A stretch of DNA of 64,000 nucleotides. Source: JABDCI01 sp964475835. Lineage in GTDB: Bacteria > Verrucomicrobiota > Verrucomicrobiia > JABWAM01. Positions 34,321 through 42,342 of the stretch are shown piece after piece. Below the pieces are notes generated by a model, which worked only from the letters and a program-made list of their open reading frames with translations, was not told the DNA's origin and searched no databases. Position numbers and translations under genes: made by a program. The stretch lies in assembly GCA_964475835.1 (NCBI GenBank), contig CAYYYL010000002.1, positions 1 through 64,000 of the forward strand. Direction: 5' to 3'. The first letter of the stretch is position 1. Each line of letters opens with the position of its first letter.

Positions 34321-36666
34321 CTAGTGCCGTTTTTGGTAGATGATCTTGTAGGGGGTGTTTACAGGGCTTCCTTGAGGGCGTTCGACCACGGTTTGAGTCA
34401 GAGTTGTGGCTAGAACGTTGGTGCGAAATCCGGGAACGATTTGAATACTCTGGCCCAGGCTGTAGATGGTGAACTGTTCTCCTCGAATGGTGAGTGCGTT
34501 TGCGATGGAACGAATGGGGCCCTCACGACGCCAGTCGGTATCTTGTAGTTGCGAAGCTGCCGTGCCCAATAGGTTGGTGCAAAATAGATTGGAGTTGAGA
34601 AGAATGAAGTGTCCAATGGAGCGGTAGGGTGTTGGTACCGCAGGAATGGTTTGTCCTTGGTCCACGACATCCAGGGCAAGGTTGGCTGCCACGTTTGCTG
34701 GAATATTGGAAAATCCGCTCGTTCCACTGGCGTTGACAGAGACACTGGCACGTTCAAAGAGGGAGGAAAGAACTCCATTCGTACCAAGATATTCCTTGGT
34801 GGTGTTCACATTGACCCGGGCACGAGGGGCACTGCTGACCGTAATGAAGTCGAGGAGATTATAGTCGTGGTTCGTCGGATTGCTGGCATTCCCATCACCG
34901 TAAAGTTTGATGGTTTGCCACATTCGATTCGTGTGATTCCATTGAACGGGAATGCATCCAATTTCCCCTATGCTTTGCATGGGCCCATTGCGAAAGAAAA
35001 AACCGCCTTCAGCCTGGACTTGGAACACATTGTTGGAATCGCCATAGTAGAATGGAGGATTTGGTGTGGCATCAGGATGAAAAGTGTTTCCGACCAGTGT
35101 GGGAGGATTTGGAGGCCATACATACGTCCACATGTTTGTGTTTTTGGCAATTTTTGGATCGCCGGGTGAAATCAGGACCATGTTGGTTTCAATAATTCCA
35201 GGAATAGGGACTGGCGCAATAAATACAGCCTGGGTTGCCACATTGAGAGAAGCTACGTCAAGCATACCAAATCCACTAATGGAGACATCGTTGGTCGTTA
35301 GATAGGCCCATATATTAGTAGTAGCACGAGTAAGGTCGGCCCCTGTATAAAAAGTTATGTCATGAGAGACTGGAGCAATATTTTGTTGAGTTTCAGCATA
35401 AGTGGCAGCTCCAAATGGGGCTAGGACAAGTCCGTCAAGATGAATGTGATCAGGCCAACCTCCCTGACCAGTAGTAAATTGATCGGTAAAATCATAGGTA
35501 AGTCCTGGAAGTTTATAACCAACAACCGATGTCATAGGCATGTTTGAAAAACTAAGCCGGGAGTTTGGAGGGAACACATAAGGGGTTGCATAAAGATTGA
35601 CCAATTGAACAGAAATGATATTGGTCACATAAAAGGTTGCGTTTGGAGCAACCACCGAAGCTGACGCCATGCTTTTAAATGTGACTTGATTGATGAGGGG
35701 AGTGCTGTTCCTTCCAATCAAAGGGAATGGGCCGTGAGGCGTTGTGACAATGATGGCAGAAGCTGGAGTGCTTACCGGATTCATCCACTCTTTTAAATTC
35801 GCGCAAAACTGGAGCCATTCATAACCATTGGTGTATTTTTGGGTAATGATGGGAAAGGCGTTGGATAACGCCTCTGAAATTTGGAAAATATTGGAAGTGG
35901 CATAAGAGTTGATATTCAACTTTGGAGATCCGATCGCATTGCTTCCGGAGTCCATGCTGTAAATGGTGCTGTAAAACTTGGCCTGATTGAATCGCCCCTG
36001 GTCCATGAAGCTGTATTCGCGAAGGGTCTCCAGGGTTTCAAATCCTCCATCACGGGATGTCATGATGCTGACGCCATCCGGGCCGATGCCGGGGATATTG
36101 GTGATGCCCATTTCCAGCAGGCTGGTTCCAAAGGAAGCCACATTGGTGCCACCCACACGAAGATTTATTTTCATGGACTCATCGTCACACCAGAATGCAT
36201 ACCGGGCATTGGTCACTCCATTGTCGGCAAGATAGGCCCACCCTATATTGAGCAGATTTGTAAAGTGGCTTGGAGCTGCAATTGCCTGCGTGAAGTTGAG
36301 ATTGTTGGTTGTGGTGGAAACTGGCGCATCGGAGATTAAGTTGGTATTATGAATGGGAAATGTGGTCATCGTCCAGTTGCTGATGCAAAGGATGGGGCTT
36401 TGAAGGGTGGGGGTTGCCCAGTTTCGATTGGTATAGTAAGTGACATAAGTGCCATTGGTCGTAAACATGGTGATCAGCTGGAGTGCATGACCCATGCCTG
36501 CTTGTGCAGCAAGCTGGGCTCGGATGTCGTCGCTGCTCGATCGTGATATTCTTTTCTCCACCCGGACCATGACGACAAATGCCATGAGCAAAACCATGAG
36601 CATGCCTAGTACGGCAAGTGTCATGATTAGAGCGATTCCACTGCGCTTTTTCAGGAATGGCTTCAT
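34321..36666 (-). CDS. Large PilX/GspK-like pseudopilin component (last gene of the cassette)
   Basis: A 781-residue protein. The N-terminus (KKRSGIALIMTLAVLGMLMVLLMAFVVMVRVEKR) is the prepilin-like helix of PilX/GspK proteins, with GIAL instead of GFTL. The rest is a large Asn/Thr-rich extracytoplasmic part ending in IRGEQFTIYSLGQSI...VVERPQGSPVNTPYKIIYQ. It is much longer than canonical GspK (about 330), and resembles cassette protein A of the four-gene prepilin cassettes described for Verrucomicrobia. Its ATG overlaps the stop of the J-like gene (TAATG). It probably forms the pseudopilus tip. Confidence 0.72.
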   Translation of the reverse strand: MKPFLKKRSGIALIMTLAVLGMLMVLLMAFVVMVRVEKRISRSSSDDIRAQLAAQAGMGHALQLITMFTTNGTYVTYYTNRNWATPTLQSPILCISNWTMTTFPIHNTNLISDAPVSTTTNNLNFTQAIAAPSHFTNLLNIGWAYLADNGVTNARYAFWCDDESMKINLRVGGTNVASFGTSLLEMGITNIPGIGPDGVSIMTSRDGGFETLETLREYSFMDQGRFNQAKFYSTIYSMDSGSNAIGSPKLNINSYATSNIFQISEALSNAFPIITQKYTNGYEWLQFCANLKEWMNPVSTPASAIIVTTPHGPFPLIGRNSTPLINQVTFKSMASASVVAPNATFYVTNIISVQLVNLYATPYVFPPNSRLSFSNMPMTSVVGYKLPGLTYDFTDQFTTGQGGWPDHIHLDGLVLAPFGAATYAETQQNIAPVSHDITFYTGADLTRATTNIWAYLTTNDVSISGFGMLDVASLNVATQAVFIAPVPIPGIIETNMVLISPGDPKIAKNTNMWTYVWPPNPPTLVGNTFHPDATPNPPFYYGDSNNVFQVQAEGGFFFRNGPMQSIGEIGCIPVQWNHTNRMWQTIKLYGDGNASNPTNHDYNLLDFITVSSAPRARVNVNTTKEYLGTNGVLSSLFERASVSVNASGTSGFSNIPANVAANLALDVVDQGQTIPAVPTPYRSIGHFILLNSNLFCTNLLGTAASQLQDTDWRREGPIRSIANALTIRGEQFTIYSLGQSIQIVPGFRTNVLATTLTQTVVERPQGSPVNTPYKIIYQKRH

Positions 36667-37451
36667 TACATCGTTCTTCGGTTGAGTTGTATGGTTACCT
36701 GATAGGTCCTGCTGTGGCGGTTGGTTAGAGACGTATACACAGCGGCTGGGGTTAGCGGAGGAGGAGGTCTCCAGAGTTTTAAGGGGAGGGTCGTGATGGT
36801 GACATCCACGACCTCAGGGAGTTTGGGGACAAAGGCGAGGGCTATTCCCACGTTGGTTGTAGACCATGAAGTGGAGGTCCAAGTAGATGTTGAGTAGGTT
36901 GCCTGAAAATCGACGACACCTTCTGCTACAAGCGCATCAATTGGGGCGAAAAAGGCATAGTTGGAGCCGTCCTGAACCTCCGGCCAACGCCAGGGTATGG
37001 TGTTCGGAGAAGGGGAGTTTCGGGGATTCCATTTGGGTGCAAGGGCAGAAAAAGCGAAATTTGATAGAGGTGGGGTGTAATAACGATAGAGCTCCCCTTT
37101 TGTTGGATCGAACACATAGCCCACTTCGGCCATGTCACTGATGGATTGGTCACTCGTAGGCACCGTGGCCACAAAGTAAAAATTGGTGGGAGTTCCAAAA
37201 AAATGAATGGCGGGAGCGGTGGCGTTTCCTGTGACGCAAAATGCCTGGGATAGATCCTTGGTGATCCAATCCGCGGCCAGTCTGGCAGAACCCTGGCGTT
37301 GGACGGTTTGCTGGCCATTAATCCAGATTTCCGACGACCGGTTAAAAATCGTGAAAAGCAATCCCATGATGATTGCCAGGATAGTGGTTGCAACCATCAA
37401 CTCAAAAAGACTGAATGCGGTCCTGATGGAATTTGGAGAGGAGGGAGGCAT
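36666..37451 (-). CDS. GspJ-like pseudopilin
   Basis: A 261-residue protein with the prepilin helix NSIRTAFSLFELMVATTILAIIMGLLFTIF, GspJ-like QGSARLAADWITKDLSQAF following, and a long C-terminal beta-rich domain. GspJ is a minor pseudopilin that forms the tip complex with I and K. It starts 6 bp after the I-like gene and overlaps the K-like gene, so order I-J-K is kept as in canonical type II secretion operons. Confidence 0.72.
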   Translation of the reverse strand: MPPSSPNSIRTAFSLFELMVATTILAIIMGLLFTIFNRSSEIWINGQQTVQRQGSARLAADWITKDLSQAFCVTGNATAPAIHFFGTPTNFYFVATVPTSDQSISDMAEVGYVFDPTKGELYRYYTPPLSNFAFSALAPKWNPRNSPSPNTIPWRWPEVQDGSNYAFFAPIDALVAEGVVDFQATYSTSTWTSTSWSTTNVGIALAFVPKLPEVVDVTITTLPLKLWRPPPPLTPAAVYTSLTNRHSRTYQVTIQLNRRTM

Positions 37452-37457
37452 GCAGGG

Positions 37458-37952
37458 TTACAAGGTGGTGTGGGGAATGATGGTAGTATAGATGGTGCGA
37501 TTGGTGATGGTGCTGTTTGCCGGAAAGACCGGCCACTCGACACTGATTCGAACATGGGTTGCAGCTGCGGGCGCCATGGGTACAAGGTCGACGACGGCCC
37601 GATAGTAAGCGGGATCGGAGTATACTGCTGGGGGCGCGCAAGGAGCACCTTCCTTGGTGAGATAGAGGAGAGTCGTGCTGCCCCCAACGGGAACGGTATC
37701 GAGGGCCGGAATGCCGGAGGGGGTTGCCACTTGGTAAGGGGTTCCTAGCCTGTCTCCCATAAGTTGACGGGCGATGATCGCAATTTGATGATCGTCGCTC
37801 GTGTCCTTTGTGGTATTTAGCGCAACCGTCATCAATCCGAGAAGGGCCACAAGTCCAAATCCGACAATGCCGATGGAAACGGCAACTTCGATGAGGTTGA
37901 ATCCCCGGTTCGATAGGATTCTTTTTTGGACTTGTTTTAGGAAAATTTTCAT
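37458..37952 (-). CDS. GspI/PilV-like pseudopilin
   Basis: A 164-residue protein with the prepilin leader RILSNRGFNLIEVAVSIGIVGFGLVALLGLM, where the Gly-Phe cleavage site and Glu at +5 are present. The Val/Gly/Leu-rich helix and short length match GspI/PilV minor pseudopilins. Its ATG overlaps the TGA of the H-like gene (ATGA), so translation is coupled. Confidence 0.75.
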   Translation of the reverse strand: MKIFLKQVQKRILSNRGFNLIEVAVSIGIVGFGLVALLGLMTVALNTTKDTSDDHQIAIIARQLMGDRLGTPYQVATPSGIPALDTVPVGGSTTLLYLTKEGAPCAPPAVYSDPAYYRAVVDLVPMAPAAATHVRISVEWPVFPANSTITNRTIYTTIIPHTTL

Positions 37953-38539
37953 TGAAGCACCCTTGCCAGTCCAGTGGTACGGTAAACGATACCGGTGATG
38001 ACATTGTTGACGTTGGAATTAACGAGGGTGACGATTCCAGCGCCATTTTTTCGCATGAGTCCCTCCATTACCACATTGGTGGCACCGACATTGGCTTCTC
38101 CAGTGCTTTCAAATTGAATGTACGGTACCCCATTTGCGGTTCCCAACGCATTGTTTGTTGGAAAAGGAAAAGTCCCGGATGATGAAGGAAGAACCACAAA
38201 AAAAGCTCCCCGCGGCAAGGAGTGCCATCGATCAAGGTAGGACCATGCACCGTTGGTTTGTTGCAAGATGGCGTAGGAAATGCGGGAAAGAATGATCTCA
38301 TTGGTGGCCACAGTCATATCCGAAAAAATGACCGCGGTGGGGTTGTGGGTGGTGATTGCATTTTGTCGGGCAAAGGCAAGGTCCCCTGCAAGTTGAGTCG
38401 CGCCGCTCAAGGGGGCGTTGCCTTTGATCGCGCTTTGGTACGCAGGGACCGCAAGCCCAAGAAGAATGAACACAATCGTCATGACAACGATGAGCTCTAG
38501 AACCGTGAAGGCTCTCCGTCTGGTCGGATTGCTTTTCAT
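37949..38539 (-). CDS. GspH/FimT-like pseudopilin
   Basis: A 196-residue protein with leader RRRAFTVLELIVVMTIVFILLGLAVPAY (Ala-Phe cleavage position, Glu+5) and LAGDLAFARQNAITTHNPTAVIF, the GspH hallmark. The rest is a beta-rich head. Overlaps both neighbours by 4 bp (ATGA junctions at 38536 and 37949), so it is tightly coupled in the operon. Confidence 0.78.
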   Translation of the reverse strand: MKSNPTRRRAFTVLELIVVMTIVFILLGLAVPAYQSAIKGNAPLSGATQLAGDLAFARQNAITTHNPTAVIFSDMTVATNEIILSRISYAILQQTNGAWSYLDRWHSLPRGAFFVVLPSSSGTFPFPTNNALGTANGVPYIQFESTGEANVGATNVVMEGLMRKNGAGIVTLVNSNVNNVITGIVYRTTGLARVLQ

Positions 38540-39159
38540 TGTTTCCAGGAACTTACGTTGTCCTTGTTCACAGGAATCGAATCCTTAATTGTTGGCTCGG
38601 TTTCATCCACCTGTTGGTCCGGGCCAGCGGACCAAATGGAAAATCCACCTTTGATAATGGGGTTGGCTGCATTGCCGTAGGCAAAGTTTTGATTGTCACC
38701 ATTTGAGTCGAGTACAATCATATAACTTGTGTCCCAGGGATCCACCCAATTGGTCTCTGCCGAACCCGCAACCCGATAGACGGAACCAACCGTGACGACG
38801 GTTTTAAATTGGGAGGCCTTGGGTCTTAAAAAAGTAATGTTTTTTGGATTTCCAACCCCGGTTCCTGTTGCGTCCAGTGTTCGATCCTTACCGGATAACA
38901 TTTGATAAAGGGCATCGAGCTCGCTGGGCGAAAGTTTTGCCGCCGGGATCGAATTGTCTTGCAGGGTCGGCCATGTATCGTATTCAGAGTGATAGGCATT
39001 GAGGGCTGTTGCGATCTGGCCAATATCCTCCCTGGCTCGAAGTTTGCGTGAGGTTGTGCGTGCCTGGCTGAGGCCGACAGTCAGGAGCCCGGTCAGCACA
39101 ACGAGAATCGCCATAACGACGAGTAACTCCATAAGGGTGAATGACGCTCGACGATTCAT
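38536..39159 (-). CDS. GspG-like pseudopilin, copy 4
   Basis: A 207-residue protein starting MNRRASFTLMELLVVMAILVVLTGLLTVGL, a standard prepilin leader. The C-terminal half keeps ETNWVDPWDTSYMIVLD, SAGPDQQVDE and NKDNVSSW, which correspond to the DPWG-x-PY, S-x-GPD and DDI-x-SW calcium-site motifs of the major pseudopilin GspG. The ATG at 39159 is two bases after the stop of copy 3, and its TGA overlaps the H-like start. One of four tandem G-like paralogues. Confidence 0.78.
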   Translation of the reverse strand: MNRRASFTLMELLVVMAILVVLTGLLTVGLSQARTTSRKLRAREDIGQIATALNAYHSEYDTWPTLQDNSIPAAKLSPSELDALYQMLSGKDRTLDATGTGVGNPKNITFLRPKASQFKTVVTVGSVYRVAGSAETNWVDPWDTSYMIVLDSNGDNQNFAYGNAANPIIKGGFSIWSAGPDQQVDETEPTIKDSIPVNKDNVSSWKQ

Positions 39160-39160
39160 A

Positions 39161-39733
39161 TTACCAGGTCTTTGGATTGTCCTTGTTAAGGTATTCCGTT
39201 GCCGGTGTTGTTCCCACCTGTTCATCGGGACCTCCGGACCAGACGGCAAGAGTGGATGCGTTGGTGTTATTGGGAACCAGGGTGTGGTCGGAAAAGGTGA
39301 AGTCAAAGTTCATCATATAACTATGATTCCAGGGATCGACCCAGTTGGTGATGGCACTGGCTGCATTGACATCATAAAGATTGGCTGCGGTGAGGGCTGG
39401 ATTTATTCCTTTCAAATCCTGTGGTTTTGGATTGACGTAGATGATGCGTCGGGGATTTCTGGCGTTGAGATTGCTGCCGGAAAGAATCAGATACACGGCC
39501 TGGAGCTCCTGGGCTGTAGGAGTGGCAGCGGCAAAATTGGTGGGCCAGTCATTGTAGTCGTTGTAATATTGCCGGAGAGAGAGAGCGAGGGTGTTAATAT
39601 CTGTCTGTGCCTTGGTTTTATCAGCTTGCTTTAAGGCATAATTGACACCGGGCATTAACAATCCCATGAGAATGACGATGCAACTGACGACCACGAGCAT
39701 CTCTATGACCGTGAAAGCTCTGTTGTGATTCAT
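39161..39733 (-). CDS. GspG-like pseudopilin, copy 3
   Basis: A 190-residue protein with leader MNHNRAFTVIEMLVVVSCIVILMGLLMPGV, then LRQYYNDYNDWPTN and the G-type motifs TNWVDPWNHSYMMNFD, WSGGPDEQVG and NKDNPKTW. A close paralogue of copies 2 and 4. It starts 6 bp after copy 2's stop. Leader and motifs fit a pseudopilus shaft subunit. Confidence 0.78.
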   Translation of the reverse strand: MNHNRAFTVIEMLVVVSCIVILMGLLMPGVNYALKQADKTKAQTDINTLALSLRQYYNDYNDWPTNFAAATPTAQELQAVYLILSGSNLNARNPRRIIYVNPKPQDLKGINPALTAANLYDVNAASAITNWVDPWNHSYMMNFDFTFSDHTLVPNNTNASTLAVWSGGPDEQVGTTPATEYLNKDNPKTW

Positions 39734-39739
39734 GGGACG

Positions 39740-40345
39740 CTACCAACTTTTAATGTTATCTTTGTTGTCAAAATCGTCGCAATATGTGATGGGAAGTCCC
39801 CATCGGGATTTCATGTCGGGACCAAAGGAATAGATGGCAAACGGAGCCCCAATGTCATTGCTTGGAACGCTGATGGTGTCATTTCCAGGAACGTTCATGT
39901 TGAAAAGTACCATGTAGCTTCCATCCCAAGGATCGACCCAGTTGGTGTATGTGCCCGAGCTGTCGGCCTGGAAGGATCCCACGGCAAAAGGGGGATAGGC
40001 CTTTTGAGCATTTGAAACGACCTTCAATTGTTTGGGATTGGGATGAATGTAGACGATGTTTCGCGGGTTTAGGCCCGAGATATTAACTCCTGATAGAATT
40101 TGATATATTTGCTGAAGTTGGAATGTTGATGGGGTTCCCGAATAACGGAGGGGATAGTGGCCGTAATCATTTAAGTAACGATTTAGACCTGCGGTGAGAC
40201 TTGCCACATCGCTTTGAGCTTGGGATACAGCCGCTTGTTTTTGAATGCTGGAAATGGCCGGGGTAAGAAGAGCGACAAGGACAATCAGAACGCCAACTAC
40301 GACGAGGAGCTCGATGAGGGTGAAGCCTTTTGAAGCCGGATTCAT
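39740..40345 (-). CDS. GspG-like pseudopilin, copy 2
   Basis: A 201-residue protein starting MNPASKGFTLIELLVVVGVLIVLVALLTPAI, a textbook Gly-Phe-Thr-Leu-Ile-Glu prepilin site. NRYLNDYGHYP, TNWVDPWDGSYMVLF, SFGPDMKSR and NKDNIKSW follow. An alternative ATG at 40360 would lengthen the leader by five residues. It follows copy 1 in the operon. Confidence 0.78.
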   Translation of the reverse strand: MNPASKGFTLIELLVVVGVLIVLVALLTPAISSIQKQAAVSQAQSDVASLTAGLNRYLNDYGHYPLRYSGTPSTFQLQQIYQILSGVNISGLNPRNIVYIHPNPKQLKVVSNAQKAYPPFAVGSFQADSSGTYTNWVDPWDGSYMVLFNMNVPGNDTISVPSNDIGAPFAIYSFGPDMKSRWGLPITYCDDFDNKDNIKSW

Positions 40346-40370
40346 GGTGCCTGTTTTCATGCAAAAGGAA

Positions 40371-40970
40371 TCATCGCCCCCAATTGCCAATATCATCATT
40401 GGTTGAGGAATACAGGACGGTGAGGGCGTTGGTATAGAGGGGGAACCCGTCCGACCCAGCCGAAAAAAGATCGAACGTGAGAGGGTTGGCGATGGGGGTC
40501 TTGGGATTGTATCCGTAAGGCTTGCCATTTGGATCGCTGATAAACGGGAAAATTCTCTGCCCGAATGCGAAGTGGTAGCGAATCTGGTCCTGCGAGAAAT
40601 TCATGTAAACCTTGCCTCCCATGCCACGGTTAATACCTCCTGAAAAAGTATTGGTGGGGTAAAGCGCTTTATAAACGAAGACGATGTTGGACCATCCCCC
40701 GTTCGTAGGGCTAACAGGGAAGGTAAAGTTAGTATCCATGTTATCCCACGCCGCAGCGTCAATCGGAGGATAGGCTCCGTTATCGGCTTTGTAAGCTTCC
40801 AAGGCTGCTTCGATCGCGTGAATTTCCGCGACAGTCTGAGAAACGAGCATTTTTTTGTACACGTATCTAGATCCCGCGAGGACCATGCCCATCAGGACCA
40901 CCACGATGGCGACGGTGGTGAGGAGTTCCACCAGCGTGAAGGCCGAATTTGATTTTGTGGAAGGTTTCAA
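40371..40970 (-). CDS. GspG-like pseudopilin, copy 1, TTG start coupled to the antitoxin gene
   Basis: A 199-residue protein whose best start is a TTG at 40970, preceded by AAGGAG with an 8-nt spacer and overlapping the TGA of the antitoxin gene (TTGA). It then reads KPSTKSNSAFTLVELLTTVAIVVVLMGMVLAGSRY. Of the four copies this one is nearest to canonical GspG: GKPYGYNPKTPIANPLTFDLFSAGSDGFPLYT and STNDDIGNW. It opens the pseudopilin operon and may be the main shaft subunit. Longer frames upstream run through the antitoxin and are rejected. Confidence 0.75.
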   Translation of the reverse strand: MKPSTKSNSAFTLVELLTTVAIVVVLMGMVLAGSRYVYKKMLVSQTVAEIHAIEAALEAYKADNGAYPPIDAAAWDNMDTNFTFPVSPTNGGWSNIVFVYKALYPTNTFSGGINRGMGGKVYMNFSQDQIRYHFAFGQRIFPFISDPNGKPYGYNPKTPIANPLTFDLFSAGSDGFPLYTNALTVLYSSTNDDIGNWGR

Positions 40971-41239
40971 TCGCGCAGCTCCTTTTCCAAACGCTCGGCG
41001 ATCCATTGCTTCATCATGCTCTGGTAGTTCAAGTAGCGGGAGCGGGCGAGACGTTTCAACCGGGCCAGCATTCGCGGGTCGAACCGGATGGTGATGGTGG
41101 TGGACTCGATCTGTCCGCCACCCGCCATGGCGTTCTCCATGAGGCGTCCTTCGACTTGATGAGAGCTCCAAAATTGCGCCTCCTCCTTTTCGGAGGGGAA
41201 GGAGACGGGGACTTCGCTCCAGGATTTGAGGGTTTTCAT
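40967..41239 (-). CDS. Antitoxin of CopG/BrnA type
   Basis: A 90-residue protein. The N-terminal half (SFPSEKEEAQFWSSHQVE) matches the CopG_antitoxin/BrnA pattern of an acidic FxxEEEAxFW segment. The C-terminal half (TTITIRFDPRMLARLKRLARSRYLNYQSMMKQWIAERLEKEL) is a ribbon-helix-helix DNA-binding domain. Such antitoxins bind their toxin and repress the shared promoter. It is 69 bp downstream of the BrnT-like toxin gene and overlaps the first pseudopilin start. Confidence 0.8.
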   Translation of the reverse strand: MKTLKSWSEVPVSFPSEKEEAQFWSSHQVEGRLMENAMAGGGQIESTTITIRFDPRMLARLKRLARSRYLNYQSMMKQWIAERLEKELRD

Positions 41240-41308
41240 TTGGGGATGGGGATTTCAAAAGGGTGTCCATACAAGGCGTGGTCAACGCGGTATCGACATG
41301 GAAAAAAC

Positions 41309-41590
41309 TCATCCCAGGTTTTCTTGCTTTTTTCGCTCGTAAAGGTGGTCCTCTTCATCGGTAAAAAGACGCGCACAAATCACGCGTGAGGAATTTCCAT
41401 TGGAACGATAAATCGAGAAAATGCCTTTGCCGCTCAACGTCTTGCCTAAGCAAAAATATCGAGCCTGTGCGGTAAAAGGCTTTTCGTCGGGAACAAGACG
41501 AAGGGAAAATGGGTCTTCAAAAGCTTCTTCAACCTCCCGCGGAAGAAGCTCTCTGACATCGAACGATGGATCAATCCAATCAAATTCCAT
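41309..41590 (-). CDS. BrnT-like (DUF497) toxin
   Basis: A 93-residue protein (MEFDWIDPSFDVRELLPREVEEAFEDPFSLRL...YFCLGKTLSGKGIFSIYRSNGNSSRVICARLFTDEEDHLYE). The EEAFEDP, GxGIFxIYR and RLFTDEEDHLYER segments correspond to the BrnT/DUF497 RNase-toxin fold, although the classic KNxxNxxKHG start is replaced. The order toxin then antitoxin is that of brnTA. It starts 7 bp from a 14-bp palindrome that is a likely operator. Confidence 0.72.
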   Translation of the reverse strand: MEFDWIDPSFDVRELLPREVEEAFEDPFSLRLVPDEKPFTAQARYFCLGKTLSGKGIFSIYRSNGNSSRVICARLFTDEEDHLYERKKQENLG

Positions 41591-41597
41591 ATCCTAC

Positions 41598-41611
41598 ATT
41601 GTATATACAAT
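41598..41611. promoter_or_regulatory. 14-bp perfect palindrome ATTGTATATACAAT upstream of the toxin gene
   Basis: The palindrome lies 8 bp before the toxin ATG (41590). A minus-strand TTGACA follows at 41615-41620 and could be a -35 box. RHH antitoxins bind short palindromes of this sort, so it is probably the operator of the toxin-antitoxin/pseudopilin transcript. Confidence 0.5.
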
Positions 41612-41727
41612 ATAGATGTCAAAAAGTCCAGTTTTCTTTAGGGGGACCTTGCCATGGATGGTTTGGGGCATACCTTGTGCGTCGCAAACCCCTTGCAGCT
41701 TGATTGGAAATGTAGTTTGGTAGGTGG

Positions 41728-42324
41728 ATGAAATTGTGGATTGAGAGCTATTTGAAGGAGCAGGCGCGCCTGGCTCAGGCATTGCCGGTGCAGGAAATTG
41801 AGACTTGGGTGGAACTGTTGCAGGCTGCACGGGAAAAAGGGGCTCAGGTTTTTGCCTGCGGCAATGGGGGTAGTGCTGCAAACTGTTCCCATTTCGCTGT
41901 GGATCTGGGGAAGGGGGCGTCGGGTATGGTTGCAGGGGGACCGGCTCATCCCAAGGAGACCAAGCGCCGTTTTCGTGTTATTTCTCTGAATGATAACGTT
42001 TCCTGGATGACGGCCCTTGGAAACGATGTTTCCTACGATGACATCTATGTTGAGCAGTTAAAGAATTATGGCGTCAAAGGGGATATCTTGATTGGGGTCA
42101 GTGTGAGCGGAAACTCCCCCAATGTGGTTCGGGCGGTGGAATGGGCGAATGCCAATGGGATGATCACGCTGGGGCTTGTGGGTAACAAGAAGGAGAGCAA
42201 GCTCCGGGAGCTTTCCCAGCGTTCGATCACGGTGGATGCGGGCCACTATGGGCAGGTCGAGGATGCCCAGATGCATGTCCTCCACCTTCTCTGCTATGCG
42301 TTCATAGAAGGTAAAGCCAAATAG
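41728..42324 (+). CDS. gmhA: SIS-domain phosphosugar isomerase, GmhA-like
   Basis: The 198-residue protein is one SIS domain: CGNGGSAANCSHFAVDLGKG, the sugar-phosphate motif VSGNSPNVVRAVEWAN and the C-terminal EDAQMHVLHLLCYAFIE, as in sedoheptulose-7-phosphate isomerase. GmhA starts ADP-heptose synthesis for LPS. rfaE2, another gene of that pathway, lies at 50305. Members acting on other phosphosugars (DiaA-like) cannot be excluded. It is divergent from the toxin-antitoxin operon. Confidence 0.8.
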   Translation: MKLWIESYLKEQARLAQALPVQEIETWVELLQAAREKGAQVFACGNGGSAANCSHFAVDLGKGASGMVAGGPAHPKETKRRFRVISLNDNVSWMTALGNDVSYDDIYVEQLKNYGVKGDILIGVSVSGNSPNVVRAVEWANANGMITLGLVGNKKESKLRELSQRSITVDAGHYGQVEDAQMHVLHLLCYAFIEGKAK

Positions 42325-42342
42325 CCGGGGATAACGTTCAGG

